Origin: Bin22 sp965207275
Lineage (GTDB): Bacteria; Chloroflexota; Dehalococcoidia; Lucifugimonadales; UBA3495
Length of the DNA: 64,000 nucleotides
Assembly (NCBI GenBank): GCA_965207275.1
Contig: CBDBMH010000002.1
Location: 1,178,001 to 1,242,000 of the forward strand
Direction: 5' to 3'
The position numbers and the translations under genes were made by a program. Each line of letters opens with the position of its first letter. Position 1 is the first letter of the stretch. Positions 9,347 to 17,341 of this stretch are shown piece by piece. The notes under the pieces are model-generated. The model saw nothing but the letters and a program-made list of their open reading frames with translations. It was not told where the DNA came from and ran no database searches.

Positions 9347-9380
9347 CCGGTTACCCCACCACACCGGTTACCCCACCACA
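9347..9380. repeat. Perfect tandem duplication of a 17-bp unit
   Basis: Two adjacent identical copies of CCGGTTACCCCACCACA occupy 9347-9363 and 9364-9380, in the 471-base spacer between the HpaB and NIPSNAP genes. The remainder of this spacer shows a promoter (9425-9453) and no convincing gene. Confidence 0.9.
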
Positions 9381-9424
9381 ACGGAATGACAGGTGCCAGG
9401 GTGAGCGAGCTCAATGTAACGTGA

Positions 9425-9453
9425 TTGCATCCCAAGGCCCACGAGGTTATATT
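9425..9453 (+). promoter_or_regulatory. Predicted sigma-70-type promoter for NIPSNAP gene
   Basis: TTGCAT (9425-9430) and TATATT (9448-9453) are separated by 17 bases and point toward the NIPSNAP gene. The leader would be about 150 bases long. It is read by eye from consensus only. Confidence 0.45.
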
Positions 9454-9612
9454 CTGGGGGACGCAGCGCAACCGCCGTCCGCCGGATTATGGGCCGGCGG
9501 TGGCACAGTTGTCCGGGCATCGCCGGCATGGCTTTCTTCAACGGATGGACAGCCGGCGCCACTCTGGAGCCGGGCAGCGTGGCTGCAGACATCAGGACAA
9601 CAAGGAGAAGCT

Positions 9613-10227
9613 ATGATCTACGAAGTCAGGACATACACCCTGGAACCCGGTTCGGTTCCCCAGTTCGAGGAAAGCTTTGCCGAGGCTCTTCCCCATCGGG
9701 AAAAATATTCCCCGCTGGCAGCCTTCTGGCATACGGACATAGGCACCCTGAATCAGGTGGTGCATGTCTGGGGCTACGAAAACCTGCTGGAACGCGAGCA
9801 GATCCGGGCCGAGGCCGCCAAAGACCCCAACTGGCCGCCCCGCGACACCAGTATGATCATGACCATGGAGTCGGAAATCTGGAACCCGGCCTCCTTCATG
9901 CGCCCCATGGGCGGCGGCCAGGAACTGGGTAACGTTTACGAAATGCGCGTCTATACCTACAAGCCCGGTTCCATTCCCGAACTTCTGAACCGATGGGAAA
10001 AGGCGCTACCCTGGCGGGAACAGTTCTCCCCCTGCGCGGCCGCCATGCACTCTGAACTGGGTGGCCTGAACCGGTGGATGCACATCTGGCCGTATAACGA
10101 CCTGAACCACCGCGACGAGGTGCGCAAGGCTGCCAGCGGCACGCCCAACTGGCCCTCCGGCGCCCCCGGCCGAATCAGGCAGGAAAACAAGATCATGATT
10201 CCGGCCTCCTTCTCCCCCATGCGCTAG
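9613..10227 (+). CDS. Two-domain NIPSNAP family protein
   Basis: The 204-residue protein consists of two consecutive NIPSNAP-type dimeric alpha/beta barrel repeats. The first starts MIYEVRTYTLEPGSVPQFEE and the second, near residue 112, NVYEMRVYTYKPGSIPELLN. Each contains an HVWGYENL or HIWPYNDL segment followed by R-rich helix residues. The biochemical role of bacterial NIPSNAP proteins is not established; they often lie beside catabolic oxidoreductases, as here next to HpaB. Start ATG 9613 is supported by AAGGAG seven bases upstream. Confidence 0.9.
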   Translation: MIYEVRTYTLEPGSVPQFEESFAEALPHREKYSPLAAFWHTDIGTLNQVVHVWGYENLLEREQIRAEAAKDPNWPPRDTSMIMTMESEIWNPASFMRPMGGGQELGNVYEMRVYTYKPGSIPELLNRWEKALPWREQFSPCAAAMHSELGGLNRWMHIWPYNDLNHRDEVRKAASGTPNWPSGAPGRIRQENKIMIPASFSPMR

Positions 10228-10270
10228 GTTCTCCTTCGATTTCAGCGCGCCCCTGGTGTATGCTTTGAGC

Positions 10271-10309
10271 ATGCCGGGGGCGCTGCCTTTTGCAGCCGCT
10301 TGTCTTTAA
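10271..10309 (+). promoter_or_regulatory. Possible 12-codon leader peptide overlapping the decarboxylase start (TAATG)
   Basis: A minimal frame from ATG 10271 encodes MPGALPFAACL and stops at TAA 10307-10309, whose last A is the first base of the downstream ATG at 10309. The downstream gene has no Shine-Dalgarno sequence of its own, so termination-reinitiation coupling would be a natural way to translate it. The leader itself has only a weak ribosome site. Confidence 0.3.
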
Positions 10310-11481
10310 TGAAGATTGATAGCCTGATCGATTCCGTGGAAACACCGGCCTTTGTGTACGACGAGGCCGAAGTCCAGCGGGTCTTGAACGTTGCCAGTAC
10401 ACTCCAGGTTGACACGGGTTGCCGCGTACTGTACTCCGTGAAACCCCTTTGCCTGTCTTCCCTGCTGGAGATGATGACTCCCCAACTGTCGGGCTTTGCC
10501 GTCAGTTCCCCGTTTGAGGCCAGGCTGGCACGGTCGGTTATGGCCAGGGGAGCTTCCATTCACTTTACCAGTCCCGGAATCCGCCCCGGCGAGGCGGACG
10601 AATTGCGTGAGGCTTGTGACTACGTCGCCTTCAACAGCTTGAGCCAGTGGCGCCGATTTGGGATCGAATTTGCGGGCCGTTGCAGTCTGGGTCTTCGGGT
10701 CAACCCGGGGCTGTCCTTCCTGGACGATGAACGCTACGACCCCTGCCGTCCTTATTCCAAATTAGGCGTCCCGATAGAAGAACTGGCTTCCCTGGCGCGC
10801 AACGACAACGTTGACCTTGATGGCATTGACGGGATACTGGTCCACTCCAACTGTGAGTCCACGGATTTCGGGGAGCTACGCCAGACGGTTGATTGCCTGA
10901 CTGACAGATTGCCGAACGTGCTGGCACGGCTGAAGTGGCTGAACCTGGGGGGTGGTTATCTGCTCAATGAAGGTGTTGACCTGGAACCCCTGCGCAGAGT
11001 GATACGTACATTGCAGTCGCAATACGAGATAGACATTTTTCTGGAGCCGGGAGCAGCCTTTGTCCGGTCTGCCGGGTACATCGTCTGCTCGGTGCTAGAC
11101 ATTTTCTCCAGCGGCGGCAGGGACATAGCGGTCCTGGATGCCAGCGTTAACCACATGCCTGAATTGCTGGAGTTTGATTTTGAACCGGACGTGGCCGGCC
11201 ACGATGATGAGGGCGCCTGGCCGTACATCCTGGCCGGCTGCACCTGCCTGGCCGGGGACGTTTTCGGCGAGTACCGCTTCAATCGACCGCTGGACCTGGG
11301 CGACCGGGTGGTACTCTTGAACGCCGGCTCCTACTCCCTGGTCAAGGCCCATACCTTCAATGGAGTAAACCTGCCCAGCATTTACTCATTGAACTCTCTG
11401 GGCACGATTCGGTTGGTGAAGCAGTTCACCTACGAAGACTACGCAGCCCGGTGGGAGACGAATGTCGGCCGTCCTGTATGA
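10309..11481 (+). CDS. nspC: Carboxynorspermidine decarboxylase-like PLP enzyme
   Basis: The 390-residue protein is of the alanine-racemase-fold group IV decarboxylases (NspC/LysA/ornithine decarboxylase). The PLP lysine lies in YSVKPLC (K45); HSNCES, NLGGGYL and the C-terminal CTCLAGDVFGEY (catalytic Cys and substrate-binding Asp of this family) are all present. NspC removes CO2 from carboxynorspermidine or carboxyspermidine in the alternative polyamine pathway. The partner carboxynorspermidine dehydrogenase is not in the window. ATG 10309 is used because it overlaps a small upstream frame; TTG 10300 in the same frame is an alternative. Its 3' end overlaps the DUF3326 gene by 20 bases, indicating translational coupling. 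Confidence 0.85.
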   Translation: MKIDSLIDSVETPAFVYDEAEVQRVLNVASTLQVDTGCRVLYSVKPLCLSSLLEMMTPQLSGFAVSSPFEARLARSVMARGASIHFTSPGIRPGEADELREACDYVAFNSLSQWRRFGIEFAGRCSLGLRVNPGLSFLDDERYDPCRPYSKLGVPIEELASLARNDNVDLDGIDGILVHSNCESTDFGELRQTVDCLTDRLPNVLARLKWLNLGGGYLLNEGVDLEPLRRVIRTLQSQYEIDIFLEPGAAFVRSAGYIVCSVLDIFSSGGRDIAVLDASVNHMPELLEFDFEPDVAGHDDEGAWPYILAGCTCLAGDVFGEYRFNRPLDLGDRVVLLNAGSYSLVKAHTFNGVNLPSIYSLNSLGTIRLVKQFTYEDYAARWETNVGRPV

Positions 11482-12778
11482 GAAGGAAGTAATCGTCCCG
11501 GTTGGCGCCTCGTTGGACAGTCCTCTGGCCCAACTGGAGCAAGCCATTCAGGCCTCCCTTGTGCCAGGAGAGGCGCCCCTTCGGGTGGCTGTAACTTCGT
11601 CGTCACCCAGGCAATTCCATTGCGAAGTTGGCGTCGCCGCCGGCCTGGGGGAATTGCCCTTTCCCTCGATTTTCCAATTTGTCCCCCGTTCCCTCGAGAA
11701 TACCGATGCCTTCAATGCCGTCTTGCTGGTCCCCACGGGCGTTGGCGCGGAAATAGGTGGCCACGCCGGTGACGCAACCCCGGTGGCCGGATTGCTGGCC
11801 GCCGCCTGCGATACGCTGGTCACCCACCCCAACGTGGTGAATGCCTCGGACATAATCGACATTCCCGCCAACTGCCTCTACGTGGAAGGCAGCGTCGTCG
11901 CCCGCCTGCTGATGGGCGAGGTGAGCCTGCAGCGGGCTCGCAACAACCGAATGATCGTGATATTGGGCCACCATCGGGACGAACTGTTTGTGAATGCCGC
12001 CATCAACTCGGTTAACGCGGCCCGGGCCACCTATGGCCTGGCGGTCCCCGCCATCGTCCGGCTGGGCTCCGAGTTCGTCATGGAGTCGGAATATACCCAG
12101 GCCGGCCGCGCCGCCGGCCGGATTCAGGGCCTGGAGTCACTGCTCGACTCGCTGGAAGAACGGAGAGGAGAATTCGACGCCGTTGCCATCTCAAGCCAGA
12201 TTGGAGTCCCTCCCGGTTATCACGCCGAGTATTTCGAGAGCAACGGCGAGATGGTTAATCCCTGGGGCGGCGTGGAGGCGATGCTGACCCACGCAATTTC
12301 CTCTGTGTTTGGCGTGCCCTCGGCCCACGCTCCCATGCTGGAGACCCAGGAGATCGCCAACTCGGACCCGGGCATTGTGGACCCGCGCATGGCTGCCGAG
12401 GCGGTCTCTCTCGCCCTTATCCAGAGTGTTCTGAAGGGACTACAGCGCAGCCCGGTCATTGTGACCAACGACGGGGCCATGAGCCACCAGGGAGTAATAG
12501 GCGCCGCCGACGTTGCATGCCTGGTGATACCCGACGGCTGCCTGGGATTGCCGGTTCTGGCGGCCCTGCAGCAGGGCATCAAGGTGATCGCGGTAAAGGA
12601 GAATCGCAACCTTATGCAGAACGACCTTGACTGCCTGCCCTGGGGTGGCGGCCAGTTTTTCCGGGTGGAGAATTACTGGGAAGCGGCCGGTGTCATGTCG
12701 GCCCTGAAGGCGGGAATTGACCCGGCGTCCGTGCGACGGCCCATCCCTCCCGCGCCGGTCTACTATCGGAGCGATTAA
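11462..12778 (+). CDS. DUF3326 domain protein
   Basis: The 438-residue protein matches my recollection of the DUF3326 family through VPTGVGAEIGGHAGDATPVAG, DTLVTHPNVVNAS and NCLYVEG. The function of the family is not established. The N-terminal 75 residues are less conserved-looking. ATG 11462 lies inside the end of the decarboxylase gene (20-base overlap), so the two are translated together and probably act in the same process, perhaps polyamine-related; this is inference from coupling only. No transmembrane segment or signal peptide is visible. Confidence 0.78.
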   Translation: MSAVLYEKEVIVPVGASLDSPLAQLEQAIQASLVPGEAPLRVAVTSSSPRQFHCEVGVAAGLGELPFPSIFQFVPRSLENTDAFNAVLLVPTGVGAEIGGHAGDATPVAGLLAAACDTLVTHPNVVNASDIIDIPANCLYVEGSVVARLLMGEVSLQRARNNRMIVILGHHRDELFVNAAINSVNAARATYGLAVPAIVRLGSEFVMESEYTQAGRAAGRIQGLESLLDSLEERRGEFDAVAISSQIGVPPGYHAEYFESNGEMVNPWGGVEAMLTHAISSVFGVPSAHAPMLETQEIANSDPGIVDPRMAAEAVSLALIQSVLKGLQRSPVIVTNDGAMSHQGVIGAADVACLVIPDGCLGLPVLAALQQGIKVIAVKENRNLMQNDLDCLPWGGGQFFRVENYWEAAGVMSALKAGIDPASVRRPIPPAPVYYRSD

Positions 12779-12810
12779 AATTACCTTACTTTTGCGCGGG
12801 CATGGAGGCA

Positions 12811-12843
12811 CAAAAGAGGGGACGCCTCGACGCCTCCTCTCTC
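12811..12843 (-). terminator. Candidate intrinsic terminator downstream of pspA operon
   Basis: On the minus strand an imperfect GC-rich hairpin (GAGAGGAGGCGTC, short loop, GGCGTCCCCTC) is followed by TTTTG. It lies just beyond the stop of the PspAA gene, between convergent genes. Confidence 0.5.
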
Positions 12844-12867
12844 CAATGCCTGGATGTGACCCGTCGC

Positions 12868-13146
12868 CTAACCGGGCAGCAGACCTTCCCCGGTGAAAAT
12901 GCTTTCCGCTTCCTCCAGGGTCAGGTCGGTTTCCGGCAGAATAAGGTCGGATTCCATCAACTCGTCCAGCGGGACGGGTTGGCCCTTATCCCGGACCAGG
13001 GTTTCCATTTCCAGCAGCAGAGAACGCAGGGCATCCCGGTCCTCACCCTCTACTGCTTCCACCATGCGGTTGTCGATGTCGTTAAGCTCGTCGATAGCAG
13101 ACCCGGACAGGTTGAACTGACCCTCGCCCAGAATTCGAACAATCAT
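12868..13146 (-). CDS. PspA-associated protein PspAA
   Basis: The 92-residue protein begins MIVRILGEGQFNLSG and contains ELNDIDNRMVEAVEGED, DLILPETDLTLEEA and a terminal GEGLLPG. This pattern is characteristic of the small PspAA partner found beside PspA in actinobacterial and chloroflexal genomes. Its role is thought to be in the PspA membrane-stress response; the exact mechanism is unknown. It follows pspA after 11 bases on the same strand, and the pair is almost certainly co-transcribed. Confidence 0.85.
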   Translation of the reverse strand: MIVRILGEGQFNLSGSAIDELNDIDNRMVEAVEGEDRDALRSLLLEMETLVRDKGQPVPLDELMESDLILPETDLTLEEAESIFTGEGLLPG

Positions 13147-13157
13147 AGTCCCGCCAC

Positions 13158-13940
13158 CTACCCTTGAGAGCCGCTGTTGCCCCGGTTTCGCAGGGCATCC
13201 AGTTCGGCGTCGATATCCGTCTGGGCCGAGGGCAGCGCAGCAGTCCGGCCGCTGGTCCCCTTCAGGGCCGCCAGTTCCTCTTCCACGCCCTGGGAGATGG
13301 ATATCTGGGCCAGTTCCCGCTCAATTTCGTCTCTTGGGCCGCCGAAGTCGTCCAGCACCCCGGTCTCCACCAGTTCGTCTATGGCGCCGGCCTTGGCTTT
13401 AAGCTGGTCCGTCTTGTTCTCTGCCCGCTGCATGGCCAGGGACACGTCGCTCATCTCCTCGGAGATACCGCCCAGGGCCGAGCCGATCCTTACCTGGGCC
13501 TGGGCAGCGGTGTACTGGGCCTTGATGATTTCCTTCTTGTTGCGGAAAGCGTCCACCTTTGCCTGTAGCCGCTGTTCGGCGATGGTCAGCTTTTGCTGTT
13601 CCTGCTCCATGCCCTCTATCTGTTCGTCCAGGCCCTGGAGTTCAATCAGCGCGTTTTGCTTGCGTTGCAGGGCCAGCCGGGCCAGGTCCTCCCGGTCGGC
13701 TTCCAGGGCCTGCTTTGCCTGCCGGTCCAGCCTTTCGATGTTTTCCCGCACTTTGGACGCCTGCTGCTGAATTCGGCGTTTGGCGGTTACCATTTCCACC
13801 ACTCCCCGCTTGACGTTCTGCAACATTTCCAGCTGCTTCTCATAGGAATAGTCCAGCGTTTCCCGCGGGTCTTCCGCCTGGTCCAGCATCCGGTTCATCT
13901 TCGACTTAACTATGGTTGACATTCTGGAGAACATTCCCAT
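13158..13940 (-). CDS. pspA: PspA/IM30 (ESCRT-III-like) membrane-stress protein
   Basis: The 260-residue protein is almost entirely alpha-helical and charged: GMFSRMSTIVKSKMNRML at the N-terminus (amphipathic helix a0), DYSYEKQLEMLQNVKRGV, then long coiled-coil helices, ending with a Gly/Ser-rich tail. PspA/Vipp1 proteins polymerise on the inner leaflet to stabilise damaged membranes. ATG 13940 is chosen because GGAGGT lies seven bases upstream. Neighbours are PspAA downstream and a small membrane protein upstream on the same strand, with DUF4178 and DUF350 genes divergently placed. This matches known PspA neighbourhoods such as the E. coli yjf cluster. Confidence 0.93.
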   Translation of the reverse strand: MGMFSRMSTIVKSKMNRMLDQAEDPRETLDYSYEKQLEMLQNVKRGVVEMVTAKRRIQQQASKVRENIERLDRQAKQALEADREDLARLALQRKQNALIELQGLDEQIEGMEQEQQKLTIAEQRLQAKVDAFRNKKEIIKAQYTAAQAQVRIGSALGGISEEMSDVSLAMQRAENKTDQLKAKAGAIDELVETGVLDDFGGPRDEIERELAQISISQGVEEELAALKGTSGRTAALPSAQTDIDAELDALRNRGNSGSQG

Positions 13941-13980
13941 GGGTGTTACCTCCAATTATCTTATTGTCCGTATCTTATTG

Positions 13981-14010
13981 CCCGCCAAATGGTCTCGCGC
14001 CACTGGCGGG
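13981..14010. promoter_or_regulatory. Hairpin in spacer between small membrane gene and pspA
   Basis: CCCGCCA (13981-13987) pairs with TGGCGGG (14004-14010), extended inward by TGG/CCA. There is no T-run after it on the minus strand, so it is not an obvious terminator; it may stabilise or process the transcript ahead of pspA. Confidence 0.4.
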
Positions 14011-14047
14011 GAAAACAGCAGGTATGGGTTCAACCTCCGACCCTGCA

Positions 14048-14215
14048 TCAATATCTATCCTTCTTGCCGAACAGGGCGACTGCACCAACTATCACCCCAA
14101 GGACGATGCAGATTGCGCCCAAGATCCAAAGCAAGAAGTTGAGAATACCGCTGACAAGCAATATCCCCAAAATCAGGAGAAAGATGGCTACTCCGATTCC
14201 GCTGAATGATCCCAT
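14048..14215 (-). CDS. Small two-helix membrane protein (55 aa)
   Basis: From ATG 14215 the minus strand encodes 55 residues: a short MGSFSGIG start, a hydrophobic helix (VAIFLLILGILLVSGILNF), a second hydrophobic helix (LLWILGAICIVLGVIVGAVA) and a charged FGKKDRY end. The two-helix hairpin with positive C-terminus predicts an inner-membrane protein with both ends inside. It lies about 107 bases upstream of pspA on the same strand and is the likely first gene of the operon; a membrane anchor or sensor for PspA is possible but unproven. The ribosome site is only moderate (AGAGAAG). Confidence 0.7.
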   Translation of the reverse strand: MGSFSGIGVAIFLLILGILLVSGILNFLLWILGAICIVLGVIVGAVALFGKKDRY

Positions 14216-14712
14216 AAGCTTCTCTTATTAGCTCCCATTTATTGAAGAGCGCCCGTCTGCCGGCGTAGGGGCCAACACGTCAACGAAACGCGCCGGTGAA
14301 CGGATGACATTGGGGTGCGACATGCCAGTTGCGGGGCAGAAAGTCATCTACATTGCTGCCGCTCCACCCATGACGCTCAATTCAACAATACCTGCCTCGT
14401 GATTAAGGGTCAAGGGTAACCCCTTGCCGACAATGGCTGTCCGGCATTTGACCGGATACTCTCGAATACATCCGGGTTTAACGCAAAATTGTCGGAAACC
14501 CTGCGCCGGCTGAAGCGAAGCTCGGCCGGTACTTGCGGAAATTACGCGGCCCTGGAGACCCTTGCTCTTTGCGGCCCGTGCTATCATGTAGGCGCCCGGA
14601 GAAGTGAAACTCCAGAAATGGCACAGGGGCGGCCCTGGCGTGGCAGGCCGCCGGTCTGCTGCGGGCAATCTTTGGACGGGTAGTCAAGACTTTCTGGCGA
14701 GGATGATGACCC
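14216..14712. other. Divergent intergenic region between pspA operon and DUF4178 gene
   Basis: These 497 bases separate the divergent minus-strand small membrane gene and plus-strand DUF4178 gene. I see no coding sequence that looks real. TATCAT at 14582-14587 could be a -10 box for the plus-strand genes but lacks a good -35. The region should hold the promoters of both arms. Confidence 0.4.
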
Positions 14713-15312
14713 ATGCTTCGCTCGCTGTTCGGCAGAGGAAAAAGAAAAGAACCGCCGCCGGCCCGCGTTGAAAATTCCATACGGGATGCCCGAGTCGGGG
14801 ATGTGGTGGTCGTGAACGGGTTTGCCCTGGAGTACGACGACTGCTACTTCGTCGTTGAAAACGTGCACCGGTATGGAGGAGGCGGAATAATCTGGTACGA
14901 GCTGGTGGTTGCCGACGCGGATAACCGGCTGTGGCTGGAATGGTCCGAGGATGACGCCGGCCTCCATGTCACCGCTACCGACAGCCGCCGGCCCGTGGGC
15001 CTGGAGTCCATCGACTTGGCCGGGGATGACTTGCTGGACATGGACTCCAGCAGGTCCATCGACCGTTTTGTTGAGATTGACGGGTTGCGGTACATGTATC
15101 GGAACAGTTTTGAGGCTTTCTACTTCAGGGACAACCGGCCCACCGACGGCGAGGGCTTTTACCTGTGGGAGTTCCTGGCCGAAGACGAAAGCCGGGTGCT
15201 GTCCATCACCAAATTCGAAGAGGCGCCTTTCGAGGCCCACTTCGCTGACATTATTCGTTCGGAAGGCGTGCTGCTTTACCCCGGAGAAAGGCCAGAGCAA
15301 AGGAGCCGGTGA
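14713..15312 (+). CDS. DUF4178 domain protein
   Basis: The 199-residue protein begins with a basic stretch (MLRSLFGRGKRKEPPP) and continues with ARVGDVVVVNGFALEYDDCYFVVENVHRY and WYELVVADADNRLWLEWSED, then FVEIDGLRYMYRNSFEAFYF. The beta-rich pattern fits DUF4178, a family repeatedly seen beside PspA, DUF350 and polyamine-synthesis genes (compare the E. coli YjfK neighbourhood). The biochemical role is unknown. It ends six bases before the DUF350 gene; the two form a plus-strand operon. Confidence 0.75.
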   Translation: MLRSLFGRGKRKEPPPARVENSIRDARVGDVVVVNGFALEYDDCYFVVENVHRYGGGGIIWYELVVADADNRLWLEWSEDDAGLHVTATDSRRPVGLESIDLAGDDLLDMDSSRSIDRFVEIDGLRYMYRNSFEAFYFRDNRPTDGEGFYLWEFLAEDESRVLSITKFEEAPFEAHFADIIRSEGVLLYPGERPEQRSR

Positions 15313-15318
15313 TAGCTT

Positions 15319-16227
15319 ATGGAAACCCTGATTGACTCGCTGGTATTCTTCCCTCGGGGCCTGGTTTATGTTGCCCTGGGCGTCATAGTCCTGCTGCTGG
15401 CCAAGCTGGTGCGGAGCGTCATTACCAGTCATAAGGAAGACGAAGAGGTAGTGCAGCGCCAGAACCTGGCCGAAGCCCTGCGCCTGTCCGGCTACCTCGT
15501 CGGGGTTGTACTGGTGTTTGTTGGGGCGGTCTACCAGCCTGCCCACCTGGCGCTGCTGGACACCGGGACCGGGCTGGGATTCGACTCCCAGTTCGCCCTT
15601 GACGTACTCAGGGTGTTTCTCTACTCCCTGGCAGGAATCATCGCCCTCAACCTGTTGAGAATTTCCCTGGACAAACTGGTCCTCTACAAATTTGACGTGG
15701 AGAAGGAAATAGTAGAAGACCGCAATGTGGGAACCGGAGCGGTGGAGTTTGGCATCAACGTCGCTACCGGCTTGATGATAGCCGGCTCACTGTCCGGCTC
15801 CGGCGTTGGCGGAGAGGCCCTTGAGGCCGTTACCACCCTGGCTTTCCTGGTGCTGGGACAGGTTGTGCTGATTCTGTTTGCCCTGTTCTACCAGTTGACT
15901 ACGTCCTTTGACCTTCACGACGAAATTGAGCGGGACAATGCGGCAGTGGGGGTGGCCTTTGGCGGGAACCTGATCGCCATCGGGTTTGTTATGCTCAAGG
16001 CCCTGTCCGGCGACTTCCTGAGCTGGCAGCAGAGCATCACCGAGTTTGTACTCTTCGCCGTTGTCGGGTTCGTACTCCTCTATTTGCTGAGACTTATAGT
16101 GGACCTGCTGGTCCTTCCCAGGGTCAACGTAAGCCAGCAAATGACGGGGGAGAGGAATGCCGGTGTGGCCCTGGTGGAGAGCGCGGTAGTCATCAGCTGT
16201 TCCCTGATTTTGTTCTTCGCCATCTGA
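15319..16227 (+). CDS. DUF350 integral membrane protein (tandem repeat of domain)
   Basis: The 302-residue protein is rich in transmembrane helices: about residues 13-30 (GLVYVALGVIVLLLAKLV), 56-75, 93-115, 145-165, 172-195, 210-230, 235-260 and a C-terminal helix. It resembles two DUF350 units in tandem, each starting with a helix and a conserved loop. E. coli YjfL is a DUF350 member in a PspA cluster. Its function is unknown; it is an inner-membrane protein. The spacing of six bases from the DUF4178 gene argues for a joint role in the PspA-linked envelope response. Confidence 0.8.
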   Translation: METLIDSLVFFPRGLVYVALGVIVLLLAKLVRSVITSHKEDEEVVQRQNLAEALRLSGYLVGVVLVFVGAVYQPAHLALLDTGTGLGFDSQFALDVLRVFLYSLAGIIALNLLRISLDKLVLYKFDVEKEIVEDRNVGTGAVEFGINVATGLMIAGSLSGSGVGGEALEAVTTLAFLVLGQVVLILFALFYQLTTSFDLHDEIERDNAAVGVAFGGNLIAIGFVMLKALSGDFLSWQQSITEFVLFAVVGFVLLYLLRLIVDLLVLPRVNVSQQMTGERNAGVALVESAVVISCSLILFFAI

Positions 16228-16308
16228 TGAGCGGCTGTTAGCTCCCCCAGGGTGCCTGGCCAGTGGTTCGGGAAACGGGGAGTAGAAGTCTCTTCAGTGG
16301 GGGTAACT

Positions 16309-17331
16309 CTAGGGCGTGTCTTCCAGCCGACGGGCGATGCGGAGGTTGGCTTCTCTTTCCGCTTCCAGTTGCCGGGCATCCTCAATCAAGGAAAATCCCT
16401 GGTCCAGTATGTCTTCCAGCAGATCCGGTGGGGTTATGCTGCGGTTAACCACCGGTTCCAGCAGCCGGTTATAGAAGTCGGAACTGGGTACCAGGCTTTT
16501 CCAGTCTCCCACATGATCGTCCAGGGAACCGTCGTATAACCTCAGCAGGAAGACGGCCCGCACCGGGTCAACGGCCTCGTCGATGAAGGTTTCCACCCGG
16601 AGGTCGTCTCCGTGGCCCGTGCCAAAAAGGGGTTGCCCGAACTCGTCATCCCACAGAACGTCCTCAAAAATGTCGTAGCGGTCTATGTAGGCCTCCGTTT
16701 CCGCCAGCAAGCGACTAATGAATCTGCGGCCTTCAGCGGTGATTTCACCTCCCGCCCCTTCTTCCGAGAAATCTGTCAGGCCCAGGCTGACGATTCGATC
16801 GACCACCTGGTTAAGGCCGCTGTCATCATCCGGTGAACTCGGCTGGGGGAGCAGGACTTCATGCTTGTCCAGGAAATAGATGGCCGCGCAAGTTTGAAGC
16901 CACTCCAGCAGGTTGGGTTCGCCGGCGTCGTATCCCTGTTCCGCAGCGTATTCAAGAGCATCGTAAATGGGCGTTAGCAGCATGAGGGCAATGCCGTCGC
17001 TTTCGATGCCGTCCGCACCCACGCTGTCGCCTGTAGGCTCCGTCATGGCCACTTGGCCGGCGGGTAGATCGGACACTTCAATGTGGCACAATCCGGACCT
17101 GCTTTGCTCCACCACCGCCCAAAAACTGTCGTAAATTTCGGGCAGGTCCGGATTCTTTTGCAGGTCAAATGAGTCCTGGATACTCAGCCAGGCCTCTTCG
17201 TCTGTGGGAAAGATACGTTCAAGCAGATCATGGCCGGCAAGGTTTGCTGCCTCAATCGGCAAACTCATTTCCAGGGTGGCATCGGCCGGCAGTCCGACAA
17301 GTTGCAGCAGGATGGTCAGGTGATCGCCCAC
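16309..17331 (-). CDS. Acidic orphan protein, last gene of the SecA-like run
   Basis: The 340-residue protein has no family I recognise. It is strongly acidic (many Asp/Glu), has no signal peptide or membrane helix, and ends in a charged helix (EDARQLEAEREANLRIARRLEDTP). It starts 10 bases after the stop of the lipoprotein gene on the same strand, so it is very likely co-transcribed with it and with the SecA-like gene. A cytoplasmic chaperone or adaptor for an exported protein would fit the context and the charge, but this is inference. Confidence 0.7.
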   Translation of the reverse strand: MGDHLTILLQLVGLPADATLEMSLPIEAANLAGHDLLERIFPTDEEAWLSIQDSFDLQKNPDLPEIYDSFWAVVEQSRSGLCHIEVSDLPAGQVAMTEPTGDSVGADGIESDGIALMLLTPIYDALEYAAEQGYDAGEPNLLEWLQTCAAIYFLDKHEVLLPQPSSPDDDSGLNQVVDRIVSLGLTDFSEEGAGGEITAEGRRFISRLLAETEAYIDRYDIFEDVLWDDEFGQPLFGTGHGDDLRVETFIDEAVDPVRAVFLLRLYDGSLDDHVGDWKSLVPSSDFYNRLLEPVVNRSITPPDLLEDILDQGFSLIEDARQLEAEREANLRIARRLEDTP

Positions 17332-17341
17332 AGGGTCGAAC

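Noticed and set aside
14584..15546. 320-codon frame on the minus strand opposite DUF4178
   Set aside because: Shadow frame; the plus-strand DUF4178 and DUF350 genes have family features and the minus frame does not.
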